NCBI GenBank assembly: GCA_046732855.1
Contig: JBKPNX010000008.1
Coordinates: 1-33,715, forward strand
From: JBKPNX01 sp046732855
Lineage (GTDB): Bacteria; Pseudomonadota; Alphaproteobacteria; Geminicoccales; Geminicoccaceae
Direction of reading: 5' to 3'
DNA: 33,715 bases
Below, piece by piece: positions 24,916-33,345 of the stretch; position 1 is the first letter of the stretch, and every line of letters starts with the position of its first letter. The notes beneath the pieces were generated by a model. That model worked only from the letters and a program-made list of their open reading frames with translations. It was not told the DNA's origin and made no database searches. Both the position numbers and the translations under genes were made by a program.

Positions 24916-26205
24916 ATGCAGGTATCGGAACACGATCAAGTCGAAACCCAGCTGCTCGCCTTCGTCCGGCGGCTGGAACGCAATTATTTCGACTGGCATG
25001 CTGTCCATCTCCATCTGTCGGGGCTGAAGCCGCACAACCGGCGCGACTACCAGCTGCGCATTGCGGCGCGCGAATTCGACGGGCTGCTGCGGAAATTCAA
25101 GAGCGAGCTGTTTCAGGTCAGCACCGGCGACATCTTCCTGATCTGGCACGGCGGCACCGTCGCCGACATCGATCCGGTGGTCCTGCGGCTGCGTTATCTG
25201 TTCAGCGATGACCCGCTGACCAACGCCAACGACGGCCCGATCGAGGACAACCCCGAGCTGTTCCTGCCCCATCACGACAGCGAGCTGCCCAAGCCGCCGA
25301 AGTTCTGCAGCTGGTTCGACCTGGAACGGGAATACGAGGCGTTCTGTCTTCACCTGGATGAGTATTTGGAAGGGCTCGCGCAGAGCCGGCTGGCCGAGGC
25401 TCATGCGCCGCGCCGTGAGCCGCTCGATCCCGCGCGTCTCGCGCGCATCGAGGCGAGCCTGGCGAGCATGGACCTGTCCGGCTTCTTACGGCGTCAGCCG
25501 GTCTGCGCCCTGCTGCCGCGGACCGCGCCCCAGCCGTTGTTCGGGGAAGTTTACATCGCCATGCGCGAGCTGGCCGAGGCTCTGGTGCCGGGCGTCGATC
25601 TGACCGCCGACACCTGGCTGTTCCAGCGCCTCGCCGAGTCGCTGGACCGCCGTCTGCTCAGCTGCCTGGCCCGGCAGGAGGGCGGCGCGCCGCAGGAGGC
25701 GATCAGCGTCAATCTGCGCCTCGCCACCCTGCTGTCGCCGGAGTTCCTCAAGTTCGACCACGACTACCGCCGCCAGACCGCGGCGCCGGTGATCATCGAG
25801 CTGCAGCTGATCGACATCTTCGCCGAGCTCGGCGCCTACCTGTTCATCCGGGAGTTCGCGCGCGACCGCGGCTATCTGATGTGCATCGACGGCCTGCACT
25901 ATCTGCATCTGCCCCTGATCGATCGCAAGCGCCTCGGCGCCGATCTGGTCAAGGTCATCTGGAGCCCGGATCTGCTCGACAGCCTCAACGAAACGCGGCG
26001 CGAGGAGCTGAAGGCCGCGATCAAGCGCGCTGGAGTGGACCGGGTGACGCTATGCCGCTGCGACAGCGCGGACGCGATTCGCTGGGGTCAGTCGCTCGGC
26101 ATCCGGCTGTTTCAGGGGCACTACGTGGATTCGCGCCTGCGCGCCGCGCGCCCGCCGGCGATCGCTCTTGCGCGCCAGGCCCTGCGGGGCAGCGCGGCCT
26201 CGTGA
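24916..26205 (+). CDS. Degenerate EAL-domain protein
   Basis: The 429-residue protein has an N-terminal unrecognised domain (about 1-185) and a C-terminal region with the EAL layout: GEVYIAMREL in place of EALLR, VNLRLATLLSPEFL at about 265, Glu295 in IIELQLID, Asp325 in MCIDGL where DDFG is expected, LVKVIW, and LFQGHYVDSRL near the end. The second Asp of DDFG is Gly326, and the EGVET glutamates are missing. It is therefore probably not a c-di-GMP phosphodiesterase but may bind c-di-GMP or a protein partner. It converges on the flagellar operon with 11 nt between stops. A motility role is inferred from position. Confidence 0.8.
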   Translation: MQVSEHDQVETQLLAFVRRLERNYFDWHAVHLHLSGLKPHNRRDYQLRIAAREFDGLLRKFKSELFQVSTGDIFLIWHGGTVADIDPVVLRLRYLFSDDPLTNANDGPIEDNPELFLPHHDSELPKPPKFCSWFDLEREYEAFCLHLDEYLEGLAQSRLAEAHAPRREPLDPARLARIEASLASMDLSGFLRRQPVCALLPRTAPQPLFGEVYIAMRELAEALVPGVDLTADTWLFQRLAESLDRRLLSCLARQEGGAPQEAISVNLRLATLLSPEFLKFDHDYRRQTAAPVIIELQLIDIFAELGAYLFIREFARDRGYLMCIDGLHYLHLPLIDRKRLGADLVKVIWSPDLLDSLNETRREELKAAIKRAGVDRVTLCRCDSADAIRWGQSLGIRLFQGHYVDSRLRAARPPAIALARQALRGSAAS

Positions 26206-26216
26206 GCCGGCGCTGA

Positions 26217-27737
26217 TCAGACCGTGATACCGCCCGGCCCGCCCGCGGCGGTCGGCTCGGGCAGGGCAAGCAGCTGGCCGCTACGAAATCGCGCGCTGCC
26301 GACCAGGCCCGCGGCATCGCGTGCGGCAAGGTAAAGCTGCCGGATCTCGCGGCGCAGATCCGGCGATAACGGCTGCTCAGTGCGGACCAGCAGATCAAAC
26401 CGGCGGGCCTGGCACAGCACATCGATCTGACAGCGGCCCAGCGCGCCGAATTCGACCTCGAACACCGCCCGCCGGGCAGCGCCCGACCGATCGGCCTCCT
26501 CCTCCATGCCGCTGCCGTCCCCGTGGCCTGGATCCTCACGTACATACAGGCGCAGCAGCGGCGCGCCCTCGAACGCGAGCGGCAACAGGAGCACACGCCA
26601 GCCGCCGCTTTGCGGTTCACCGGCGATGCGCCCCAGTTCGGCCAGCGCGGCCGCGACCCGTAACGCGCTTGGCTGCCCCTCCTTGACCGCAGGATTGGCC
26701 GGACGGCGCACGTCCGCACTGACGGGTCGGGGCGCGATCAGCTGGACCAGGCGGAGCAGGCGGCTGGCCAGCGTGGCGTCGGGTTCGGGCAGACGCAGCG
26801 CCTCAGTGTGAGCCGGGTCCGCAGCGCCTGCCTGGTCGCGGAGCCACGCCGCGAGCGTGCGCACCGCGTCGAGCGGGCTGGCTCGGAGCGACGCCGCACT
26901 CGATCGGGCCGGATCCGCAGGCAGGCTCAGTTGCAGTCGCGCACCGGCCGGCAGGTCCAAGGAAGGGTCCACCTGAAGGGTGAGTCCGGCGACGCGCAAT
27001 AGAGTGCGGCCGAGCGCGTCCCGCGGCAGCACCACCGCCTCGAGCGCCTGACCCTGCGCCCCCAGGGTGCCGAGGGGCTCGAGGATCGCTGGCGGGGAGA
27101 CCGACAAAACGGATCCCGCGGTCGCCGGACCGGAAGCCGTAGGACCGCCCAGTAGCGCTGCCAACGGACCGCTCGCCGGTCCGACGCCGGCGCTGGTCGG
27201 CGGCACGTGGTTGATCGCGCCGCTCGTCGCGGCCGGCACGCTCGCCCGGCCGGCAGCTCCGCCGGTGGCCCAAGCCGGGCTGCTCTGGGGCGACGCCGAG
27301 CCGGGCTCTGGCGGCGGCACGCTCAGGCGCGCGATCAAGGCCGGCGTGAACGGTCGCCCATCCGGGTCGACGGCACGCACGCTCACCTCCAGCGCCGCCG
27401 CAGGACGCACCGTAGCGGCGTCCTGCTTTACTGGCGCAGGCTGCAAGCGCACCGGCACAGCCGGGTCGAGTCGCTGCTCACCGATCGCCACGAGACGGCC
27501 CGTGCGCACCAGCGCGGGATTGGCGTGTTGCAGCTCGAGAACCAGGCTCGCGCCGGGTCGCAGCGCCGGCGCCTCCTGCAGCAGCACCCGGCCGTGCGCG
27601 GTCTCGATCAACGCATCCGCACCCGCGATGGCGATGACCCGAGCGCCGAGCCGGACCGTCGCGGCGGCCGAAGCGAGCGAGCCGGCAGCCGGCCGGCCAC
27701 CATCAAGCTCAGGCAATAGCGGCGGAAGGACCATCAT
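26217..27737 (-). CDS. Flagellar hook-length control FliK-like protein
   Basis: The 506-residue protein is Ala/Pro/Gly-rich with low-complexity linkers in the middle. The C-terminal domain (about 390-506) contains WRVLLLPLAFEGAPLLRLYV, then FEVEFGALGRCQIDVLC and EQPLSPDLRREIRQLYLAA, which has the layout of the FliK hook-control C-terminal domain. FliK measures hook length and switches the export gate through FlhB. The start (ATG 27737) overlaps the fleN stop as ATGA, so it is translated with fleN. Poor sequence conservation is normal for FliK. The name is a family-level guess supported by place in the operon. Confidence 0.6.
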   Translation of the reverse strand: MMVLPPLLPELDGGRPAAGSLASAAATVRLGARVIAIAGADALIETAHGRVLLQEAPALRPGASLVLELQHANPALVRTGRLVAIGEQRLDPAVPVRLQPAPVKQDAATVRPAAALEVSVRAVDPDGRPFTPALIARLSVPPPEPGSASPQSSPAWATGGAAGRASVPAATSGAINHVPPTSAGVGPASGPLAALLGGPTASGPATAGSVLSVSPPAILEPLGTLGAQGQALEAVVLPRDALGRTLLRVAGLTLQVDPSLDLPAGARLQLSLPADPARSSAASLRASPLDAVRTLAAWLRDQAGAADPAHTEALRLPEPDATLASRLLRLVQLIAPRPVSADVRRPANPAVKEGQPSALRVAAALAELGRIAGEPQSGGWRVLLLPLAFEGAPLLRLYVREDPGHGDGSGMEEEADRSGAARRAVFEVEFGALGRCQIDVLCQARRFDLLVRTEQPLSPDLRREIRQLYLAARDAAGLVGSARFRSGQLLALPEPTAAGGPGGITV

Positions 27738-28477
27738 GCCACCGGCGCGAGGTGGCGAGCGAGCGCTTCGAGATCGCGCGCCGCGGGACTGGCCTGACTG
27801 CGCACGAGAAACGGCGCCTGCCGACGGATTGCCTCCGGCACGCGCGGGTCGCGTCGAATGATCCCGGCGAGCTCCGTGCGCAGGCCGAGGAAGTGCTCGC
27901 ATACCCGTGCGAGCCCGTCGTACGTCCGCCGCCCGGCGCCATGGCTCGCCACCTGATTGATCACCATTTGTGGCGCGAAGCCGGCGGTCTCGGCACGGCT
28001 GACCTTGATCAGCGCATAGGCGTCGGTGATCGCGGTCGGCTCGTCGGTCGTGAGCACCAGAGCCGAGTCGGCGGTAGCGAGCAGGCCCCGGACCACCGCA
28101 TCGATGCCCGCCGGCAGGTCCAGGAGCACGTCGTCGTAAGCCGGCGCGAGCGCGCGTAGCTCGGTGAGCAGGGGCGCAAGCGCGCGCGGGGACACGCGCG
28201 CCAGCTGCCCGGATCCGGACCGGCCGGCGATCACATCGAAGCCGCCCGGCTCGAATCGCCGCACCGCCTGGGCCAAGATGCACCGGCCGGTCAGCACGGC
28301 CGCGAGATCTGCCCCGGGCCCGAGCCCAAGCTGGACGTCGACATTGGCCAGACCCAGATCGCCGTCGAACAGCAGCACCCGTCGGCTGCGCCGCGCCAGT
28401 GCGTGCGCAAGGCTGGCCGCGAGCCAGGTCTTGCCGACCCCGCCTTTGCCGGAGCCGATCGCGACCATGCGGCTCAT
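27734..28477 (-). CDS. fleN: Flagellar number regulator, MinD-like ATPase (FleN/FlhG)
   Basis: The 247-residue ParA/MinD-type ATPase has the deviant Walker A GKGGVGKT (10-17, with Lys11 and Lys16), switch I DGDLGLANVD, and LLDLPAGID as the second switch. FleN/FlhG binds FlhF and limits the number of flagella at the pole. It is directly downstream of flhF with an ATGA overlap (28474-28477), the classical pairing. Its stop overlaps the start of the FliK-like gene. Length is a little short of the 260-290 typical. The neighbours make the assignment secure relative to cell-division MinD. Confidence 0.9.
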   Translation of the reverse strand: MSRMVAIGSGKGGVGKTWLAASLAHALARRSRRVLLFDGDLGLANVDVQLGLGPGADLAAVLTGRCILAQAVRRFEPGGFDVIAGRSGSGQLARVSPRALAPLLTELRALAPAYDDVLLDLPAGIDAVVRGLLATADSALVLTTDEPTAITDAYALIKVSRAETAGFAPQMVINQVASHGAGRRTYDGLARVCEHFLGLRTELAGIIRRDPRVPEAIRRQAPFLVRSQASPAARDLEALARHLAPVA

Positions 28478-29451
28478 GGCGTCCTTTCCCCAGGACCAGA
28501 AGCGTCAGTGAGTCTTTCTGGCCGGTTGAGCCCCGGCGCGCCGCGCACCAGCAGGCGGGCCAGTCCAATGGGACTGAGCGCGCCGAGACCGCGCCCGACG
28601 GTCGGTCCGATGCCCGCTTCCGCCAAGGCAAGGCCGGCGTCTGCGGCCGCGAGCACGGCGCCGAGCCGCCGGGCGACGTCCAGCTTGGTCGCGAACAGCC
28701 AACGTCCGCCCAGGGCGGCGAAGGTCTGGGCCATGTCCGCGCTGTCGGCGCTGCCCGTGCCGGCATCGAGCACCAGGACCGGCAGCGCGCCACTCATCTC
28801 CAGCGCCTGCGACAGGCTGCCGAGATCGGCCGGGCGGAACGGATTGATCCCCGGACTGTCGATCAGGATCAGCTCGGCGCCGGCGTCACCGACCAGCCGC
28901 TCCAGGCGCCGCGGCTCCCCCGCCGCCTGCGGCTCGAGCTGAAGCGGGGCGAGCAGGGCGCGCAGCTGCTCGATGCCGCCGGCGCGCGCGACGTCTGTGC
29001 TCAGCACCGCGACCGACCGGCCTTCGAGCACGGCGCGGGCGGCAAGCTTGGCGACCGATGCCGTCTTGCCGGCGCCGGGCGGGCCGCTGAGCAGCAACCG
29101 CCCAGACTGCGGCAAAGGCGCGAAGCGGCAGAGCTGGTGCAGAGCGTGACCGAGCGCTGCGACCGGGTCGGACGAGCTCGGCTCGCGCAGCGCGGCGAGC
29201 AGGCGAGCGCGCACGCCGGCGGGCAGCTCGTGGTGCGCCGCCACCCACGCCAGCCGTTCCAGACATGGCGACGTCTTGGGCGCGGCGAGCAGAGCGCCGA
29301 GGTCGATCTCGTCGTTCTCGACGGCACCCGTAATGCGCACCCCGTCGTCCACCTGTTGGGTGGCGACGATGACCGCATCGGCGCCCAAAAGCGCCCGCAG
29401 CCTGGCCAATGCCTGCCGGGCGTCGGGAGCGGTGACCGTCCGTAGACGCAT
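28474..29451 (-). CDS. flhF: Flagellar SRP-type GTPase FlhF
   Basis: The 325-residue SRP-family GTPase places flagella at the pole with FleN. It has the short N-terminal segment MRLRTVTAPDARQALARLRA, a G1 loop GPPGAGKT (123-130), the LSTDVARAGGIEQL element (150-163, canonical TTDTYRIGAVEQL), G3 as DSPG (198-201, usually DTAG), and G4 TKLD. It is shorter than the 380-500 residues of many FlhF proteins because the linker between N-region and NG domain is reduced. It follows flhA after 6 nt and overlaps fleN by ATGA. Activity should be intact. Confidence 0.9.
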   Translation of the reverse strand: MRLRTVTAPDARQALARLRALLGADAVIVATQQVDDGVRITGAVENDEIDLGALLAAPKTSPCLERLAWVAAHHELPAGVRARLLAALREPSSSDPVAALGHALHQLCRFAPLPQSGRLLLSGPPGAGKTASVAKLAARAVLEGRSVAVLSTDVARAGGIEQLRALLAPLQLEPQAAGEPRRLERLVGDAGAELILIDSPGINPFRPADLGSLSQALEMSGALPVLVLDAGTGSADSADMAQTFAALGGRWLFATKLDVARRLGAVLAAADAGLALAEAGIGPTVGRGLGALSPIGLARLLVRGAPGLNRPERLTDASGPGERTP

Positions 29452-29457
29452 CGCTCG

Positions 29458-31545
29458 TCATACCTGGCCGAGCGTGCGCAGGCGCGCCTTGGCGTGGATC
29501 TCGTTCTGCGAGAGCACCACCGTGGCTGGGCGGAAACGTTCGATGATCGAGCGCACGTAGGGACGGACCGCGGGCGTCGTAACCAGCACCGGCAGCTCGC
29601 CGCGCGACGCGTGATGCTCGAACGCCTCGCGCAGCCGGGTGATGAACTCCTGCAGCTTGGATGGCGCCATCGCCAGCTGGCGCTGGTCGCCCTGGCCGAC
29701 CAGCGCCTCGACGAAGGCCTGCTCCCAGTCCGGCGACAGGGTCAGGATCGGGATGTAGCCGGCCTCGGTAGTCACCGCGTTGCTGATCTGCCGGGCGAGG
29801 CGGGCACGCACGTATTCAGTGATCACCACGACATTTTGGCTGGAGCCCACTGCTTCCCCGATCGCCTCGACGATCTGGGCCAGGTCGCGGATCGAGATCC
29901 GCTCGGCGAGCAGGCCTTGCAGCACCCGCTGAATGCCGCCGACGCTGATCCGGTTGGGCACCAGATCCTCGATCAGCTTGTGGTAATCCTTGGACAGCTC
30001 GTCGAGGAGCTTCTGGGTCTCGGCGTAGGACAACAGCTCGGCCAGGTTGTCCTTGATCACCTCGGTCAGATGCGTGGTCAGCACGGTCGCGGGGTCGACT
30101 ACGGTATAGCCGCGGAAGCTCGCCTCCTCGCGCAGCTTTTCAGCAATCCAGGTCGCCGGCAGGCCGAACGTCGGTTCGGTGGTTTCCTCGCCGGGCAACG
30201 CGATCCGGTCGCCCTTCGGATCCATGACCAGCAGCATGTTCGGACGCAGCTCGCCGCGGCCAGCTTCGATCTCCTTGAGCTTGATCACGTAGGTGTTGGA
30301 CGGCAGCTGGATGTTGTCCTGAATGCGCACGGGTGGCATCACGAAGCCGAGCTCGCCGGCCAGCTGCCTGCGCAGGGCCTTGATCTGATCGGGCAGCCTC
30401 GGTCCGCCGCCATCGCCGATCAGCGGCAGCAGGCCATAGCCCAGCTCGAGCCGCAGCGGATCCATCGCGAGCGCGGCGCTGACCGGCTCCTCGGCAGACG
30501 GAGCGGCTGCGGCCGGCGCCGCGGTGACTGCGGTCGCGGCGAACTCGCGCCGCGCCAGATGCCAGGCGAGCGCGCCGCTCACCCCGGCGAGCGTGAGGAA
30601 GGGCCAAAGCGGCAGCCCGGGGACGACCGCCAGCACGGCGAGCAGGCCGCTGGTGGTGCCGAGCGCCCGCGGGTGTGCCCCGAGCTGCCCGAACAGTGCG
30701 CGATCGGTGCGCGTCGCAACGCCGGCCTTGGCGACGAGGAGGCCGGCCGCGGTCGACACCACGAGTGCTGGCACCTGCGATACCAGGCCGTCGCCCACGG
30801 TCAGCAGAGAATAGGTGTGCGCCGCTTCGGCGAAGCTCACGCCCATCTGGCCGACCCCGATGATCAGCCCGCCGATCAAATTGATGAATGTGATCAGCAG
30901 CCCGGCGATCGCATCGCCGCGCACGAACTTGGCTGCGCCGTCCATGGCGCCGTAGAAGCTGCTCTCCTCCTCCAGCCGGCGCCGGCGCTCGCGCGCTTCC
31001 TGCTCGTCGATCAGGCCCGCCGACAGATCGGCGTCGATCGCCATCTGCTTGCCGGGCATGGCGTCCAGCGAAAAGCGCGCTGACACCTCCGCGATGCGGC
31101 CCGAGCCCTTGGTGATCACCACGAAGTTCACGATCACCAGGATCCCGAACACGATCAGGCCGATGACGAAGTTGCCCTGCATGATGAAGCTGCCGAACGC
31201 CTCGATGACGCGGCCGGCGGCCCAGCTGCCCTGATGGCCTTCGGCGAGGATCAGGCGCGTCGAGGCGATGTTGAGGGCAAGCCGCAGCATGGTCGCGATC
31301 AGCAGCACCGTGGGAAAGGCGCTGAACTCGAGCGGCTTTTCGATGAACAGCGAGGTCAGCAGAATCAGCACCGAGAAGGTGATCGAGACGGCGAGCAGCA
31401 GATCGAGCAGCAGGCGGGGCATCGGCAGGATCAGCACCACGAGGATGCTGATCACCCCGAGCGCAAGCGCGAGATCGCCGTGGCGGAGCGGCCGGGTGAC
31501 CCGATCGAACAGCCGCGCGGCGGCGAAGCTCGAGGTTTGCGCCAT
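29458..31545 (-). CDS. flhA: Flagellar export gate protein FlhA
   Basis: The 695-residue inner-membrane protein of the type III export gate forms the nonameric ring below the C-ring and handles substrate docking. There are eight membrane segments in the first 330 residues (starting near 25-50). The FHIPEP family signature is at 150-168 (RIAEVSARFSLDAMPGKQM). The cytoplasmic domain runs from about 370 to 695, ending SQNEIHAKARLRTLGQV. Length is usual. It lies between flbD and flhF on the minus strand, as in Caulobacter and Rhodospirillales. Confidence 0.97.
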   Translation of the reverse strand: MAQTSSFAAARLFDRVTRPLRHGDLALALGVISILVVLILPMPRLLLDLLLAVSITFSVLILLTSLFIEKPLEFSAFPTVLLIATMLRLALNIASTRLILAEGHQGSWAAGRVIEAFGSFIMQGNFVIGLIVFGILVIVNFVVITKGSGRIAEVSARFSLDAMPGKQMAIDADLSAGLIDEQEARERRRRLEEESSFYGAMDGAAKFVRGDAIAGLLITFINLIGGLIIGVGQMGVSFAEAAHTYSLLTVGDGLVSQVPALVVSTAAGLLVAKAGVATRTDRALFGQLGAHPRALGTTSGLLAVLAVVPGLPLWPFLTLAGVSGALAWHLARREFAATAVTAAPAAAAPSAEEPVSAALAMDPLRLELGYGLLPLIGDGGGPRLPDQIKALRRQLAGELGFVMPPVRIQDNIQLPSNTYVIKLKEIEAGRGELRPNMLLVMDPKGDRIALPGEETTEPTFGLPATWIAEKLREEASFRGYTVVDPATVLTTHLTEVIKDNLAELLSYAETQKLLDELSKDYHKLIEDLVPNRISVGGIQRVLQGLLAERISIRDLAQIVEAIGEAVGSSQNVVVITEYVRARLARQISNAVTTEAGYIPILTLSPDWEQAFVEALVGQGDQRQLAMAPSKLQEFITRLREAFEHHASRGELPVLVTTPAVRPYVRSIIERFRPATVVLSQNEIHAKARLRTLGQV

Positions 31546-31572
31546 GATGCCGATCAGCCGGAAGGGGCGTGC

Positions 31573-32925
31573 TCAGGCCGCCTCGCCCACGGGATCGCCC
31601 GGGCCGCCGCCGGGCGGTGGGATCGGCACTCCCTCGTTGCCATACTGGCGCAGCTTGTTGCGCAGCGTGCGGATCGAGATCCCGAGGATCGTGGCGGCGT
31701 GCGTGCGATTGCCGAGCGTGTGGTGCAAGGTGTCGAGGATCAGGTGACGCTCGACGTCGGCGACGGTGCGTCCGACCAGCGCGACCGCGCCTTCACCCTG
31801 CGGGCCCGCGGCGCGCGTGCCGTTCGCTCCGCCCTGCAGCACGATCGCCTCGGGCCCGATCTCGTCGCCGCCGGCCAGCAGCACGGCGCGGTGGATACAG
31901 TTCTCCAGCTCGCGGATGTTGCCCTTCCACGCGTGGCCGCGCAGCCGGGTCAGCGCCGCGTCGGTTAGATTGCGTTCCGGCAGCCCGTTCGCGATCGCGT
32001 ACTTCTGCGCGAAATGACGGCTCAGCGGCGCCAGGTCCGCCGGTCGGTCGCGCAAGGCCGGCAGGTGCAGATTGACCACGTTCAGGCGGAACAGCAGGTC
32101 TTCACGGAAACGGCCGGCGGCGACCTCGGCGTCCAGATCGCGGTTGCTGGTGGCGATCAGGCGCAGGTCGACCTTGACCGGGCGGGTGCCACCGACGCGG
32201 TCGATCTCGCGCTCCTGGATCGCGCGCAGCAGCTTGGCCTGGAGGCGAGGATCCATCTCGGTGATCTCGTCGAGCAGCAGCGTGCCGCCGCTCGCCTCCT
32301 CGAACTTGCCGATCCGCCGGGCGGTCGCCCCGGTGAAGGCGCCCTTCTCGTGACCGAACAGCTCGGATTCCAGCAGGTTCTCCGGGATGGCGGCGCAGTT
32401 GACCGAGACGAACGGCCGTTCGGCGCGGCGGCTGTGGCGGAACACGTAGCGCGCGAGGATCTCCTTGCCGGTGCCGCTTTCGCCGGTGATCAGCACGCTG
32501 GCGTCCGAGGGCGCGATCTGACGCGCCATGGCCAGCAGATTGCTCATCGCCGGGTCCTCGAACACCAACTCGCGGCGTTCGTCGCCGACCGCGGCGAGGA
32601 TCGCGGCGATCAGCGCCGGTTCCGGCGGCAGCGGCAGGAATTCCCGGGCGCCGGCCTTGATCGCGGCGACCGCGGTGCGGGCATCGGTGCCGACGCCATA
32701 GGCGACCACCGGCACGCAGATTCGCTCCGTCCCGAGTGCGCCGATCAGCCGTGCGATGTCCACGGCGACATCCACCAGCAGGAGGTCAGCGCCGCGACCG
32801 GCGCACAGCTCCTGCACGGCGGCCATCGGTGTCGCCACGTGGCGCAGCGTCGCCCCCTGCCGCACCGCGATGGCAATCGCGCTTGCCACCTGCTCGTTGT
32901 TCGCGCCGACGATCAGCACCCTCAT
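31573..32925 (-). CDS. flbD: Sigma-54-dependent flagellar activator FlbD
   Basis: The 450-residue NtrC-type activator closely resembles Caulobacter FlbD. The receiver (1-113) has Asp52 (LLLVDVAVD) but lacks the acidic pocket (VGANNEQ) and the conserved Lys (FLPLPP), as in FlbD. The AAA domain has Walker A GESGTGKE (148-155), GAFTGA for sigma-54 (195-200), DEITEM, and the arginine-finger region ALRDRPADL. The C-terminal Fis-type helix-turn-helix is in HAATILGISIRTLRNKL. It activates class III/IV flagellar promoters. The ATG at 32925 gives the FlbD N-terminus MRVLIVG; a GTG at 32958 is an alternative. It lies between fliN and flhA. Confidence 0.95.
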   Translation of the reverse strand: MRVLIVGANNEQVASAIAIAVRQGATLRHVATPMAAVQELCAGRGADLLLVDVAVDIARLIGALGTERICVPVVAYGVGTDARTAVAAIKAGAREFLPLPPEPALIAAILAAVGDERRELVFEDPAMSNLLAMARQIAPSDASVLITGESGTGKEILARYVFRHSRRAERPFVSVNCAAIPENLLESELFGHEKGAFTGATARRIGKFEEASGGTLLLDEITEMDPRLQAKLLRAIQEREIDRVGGTRPVKVDLRLIATSNRDLDAEVAAGRFREDLLFRLNVVNLHLPALRDRPADLAPLSRHFAQKYAIANGLPERNLTDAALTRLRGHAWKGNIRELENCIHRAVLLAGGDEIGPEAIVLQGGANGTRAAGPQGEGAVALVGRTVADVERHLILDTLHHTLGNRTHAATILGISIRTLRNKLRQYGNEGVPIPPPGGGPGDPVGEAA

Positions 32926-32958
32926 CGCAGCATCATCCCTGCTCGATCCTTCGCCCAC

Positions 32959-33345
32959 TCACTGCTCGGTCTTGATGATCTCGGTCATGGTCACGCCCAA
33001 GCGGTCGTCGAGGATCACCACCTCGCCGCGTGCGACCAGGCGGTTGTTGACCAGGATGTCGATCGACTCGCCGACCTTGCGGTCCAGCTCGACCACCGCA
33101 CCTCGGCCGAGCCGCAGCAGCTGGCTGACCGGCATGGTCGCCTTGCCGAGTACCGCCGACAGCTGCACCGGAATGTCGTAGACCGCACCGAGATCGTCGC
33201 TTCCGCGCGCCGGCTGCGGCTTGTCCGGCGACGGCGCACCAGGCTCCTGCGGCGGCCGGGCCGCGTGCTCCGCACCGCTACCTTTGCCCCGCGCATCGTG
33301 GCTGGCGCCAAGGTCCTGCAGCTCGAGCTTGTCCTTGTCGCTCAT
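32959..33345 (-). CDS. fliN: Flagellar motor switch protein FliN
   Basis: The 128-residue protein has a variable, charged N-terminal 50 residues and then the SpoA domain: VYDIPVQLSAVLGKATMPVSQLLRLGRGAVVELDRKVGESIDILVNN is the conserved core, seen from about residue 55, with VARGEVVILDDRLGVTMTEI at the end. FliN forms the lower part of the C-ring and binds FliH for export docking. The start overlaps the fliH stop by ATGA (33342-33345). Length and motifs are normal. Confidence 0.95.
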   Translation of the reverse strand: MSDKDKLELQDLGASHDARGKGSGAEHAARPPQEPGAPSPDKPQPARGSDDLGAVYDIPVQLSAVLGKATMPVSQLLRLGRGAVVELDRKVGESIDILVNNRLVARGEVVILDDRLGVTMTEIIKTEQ

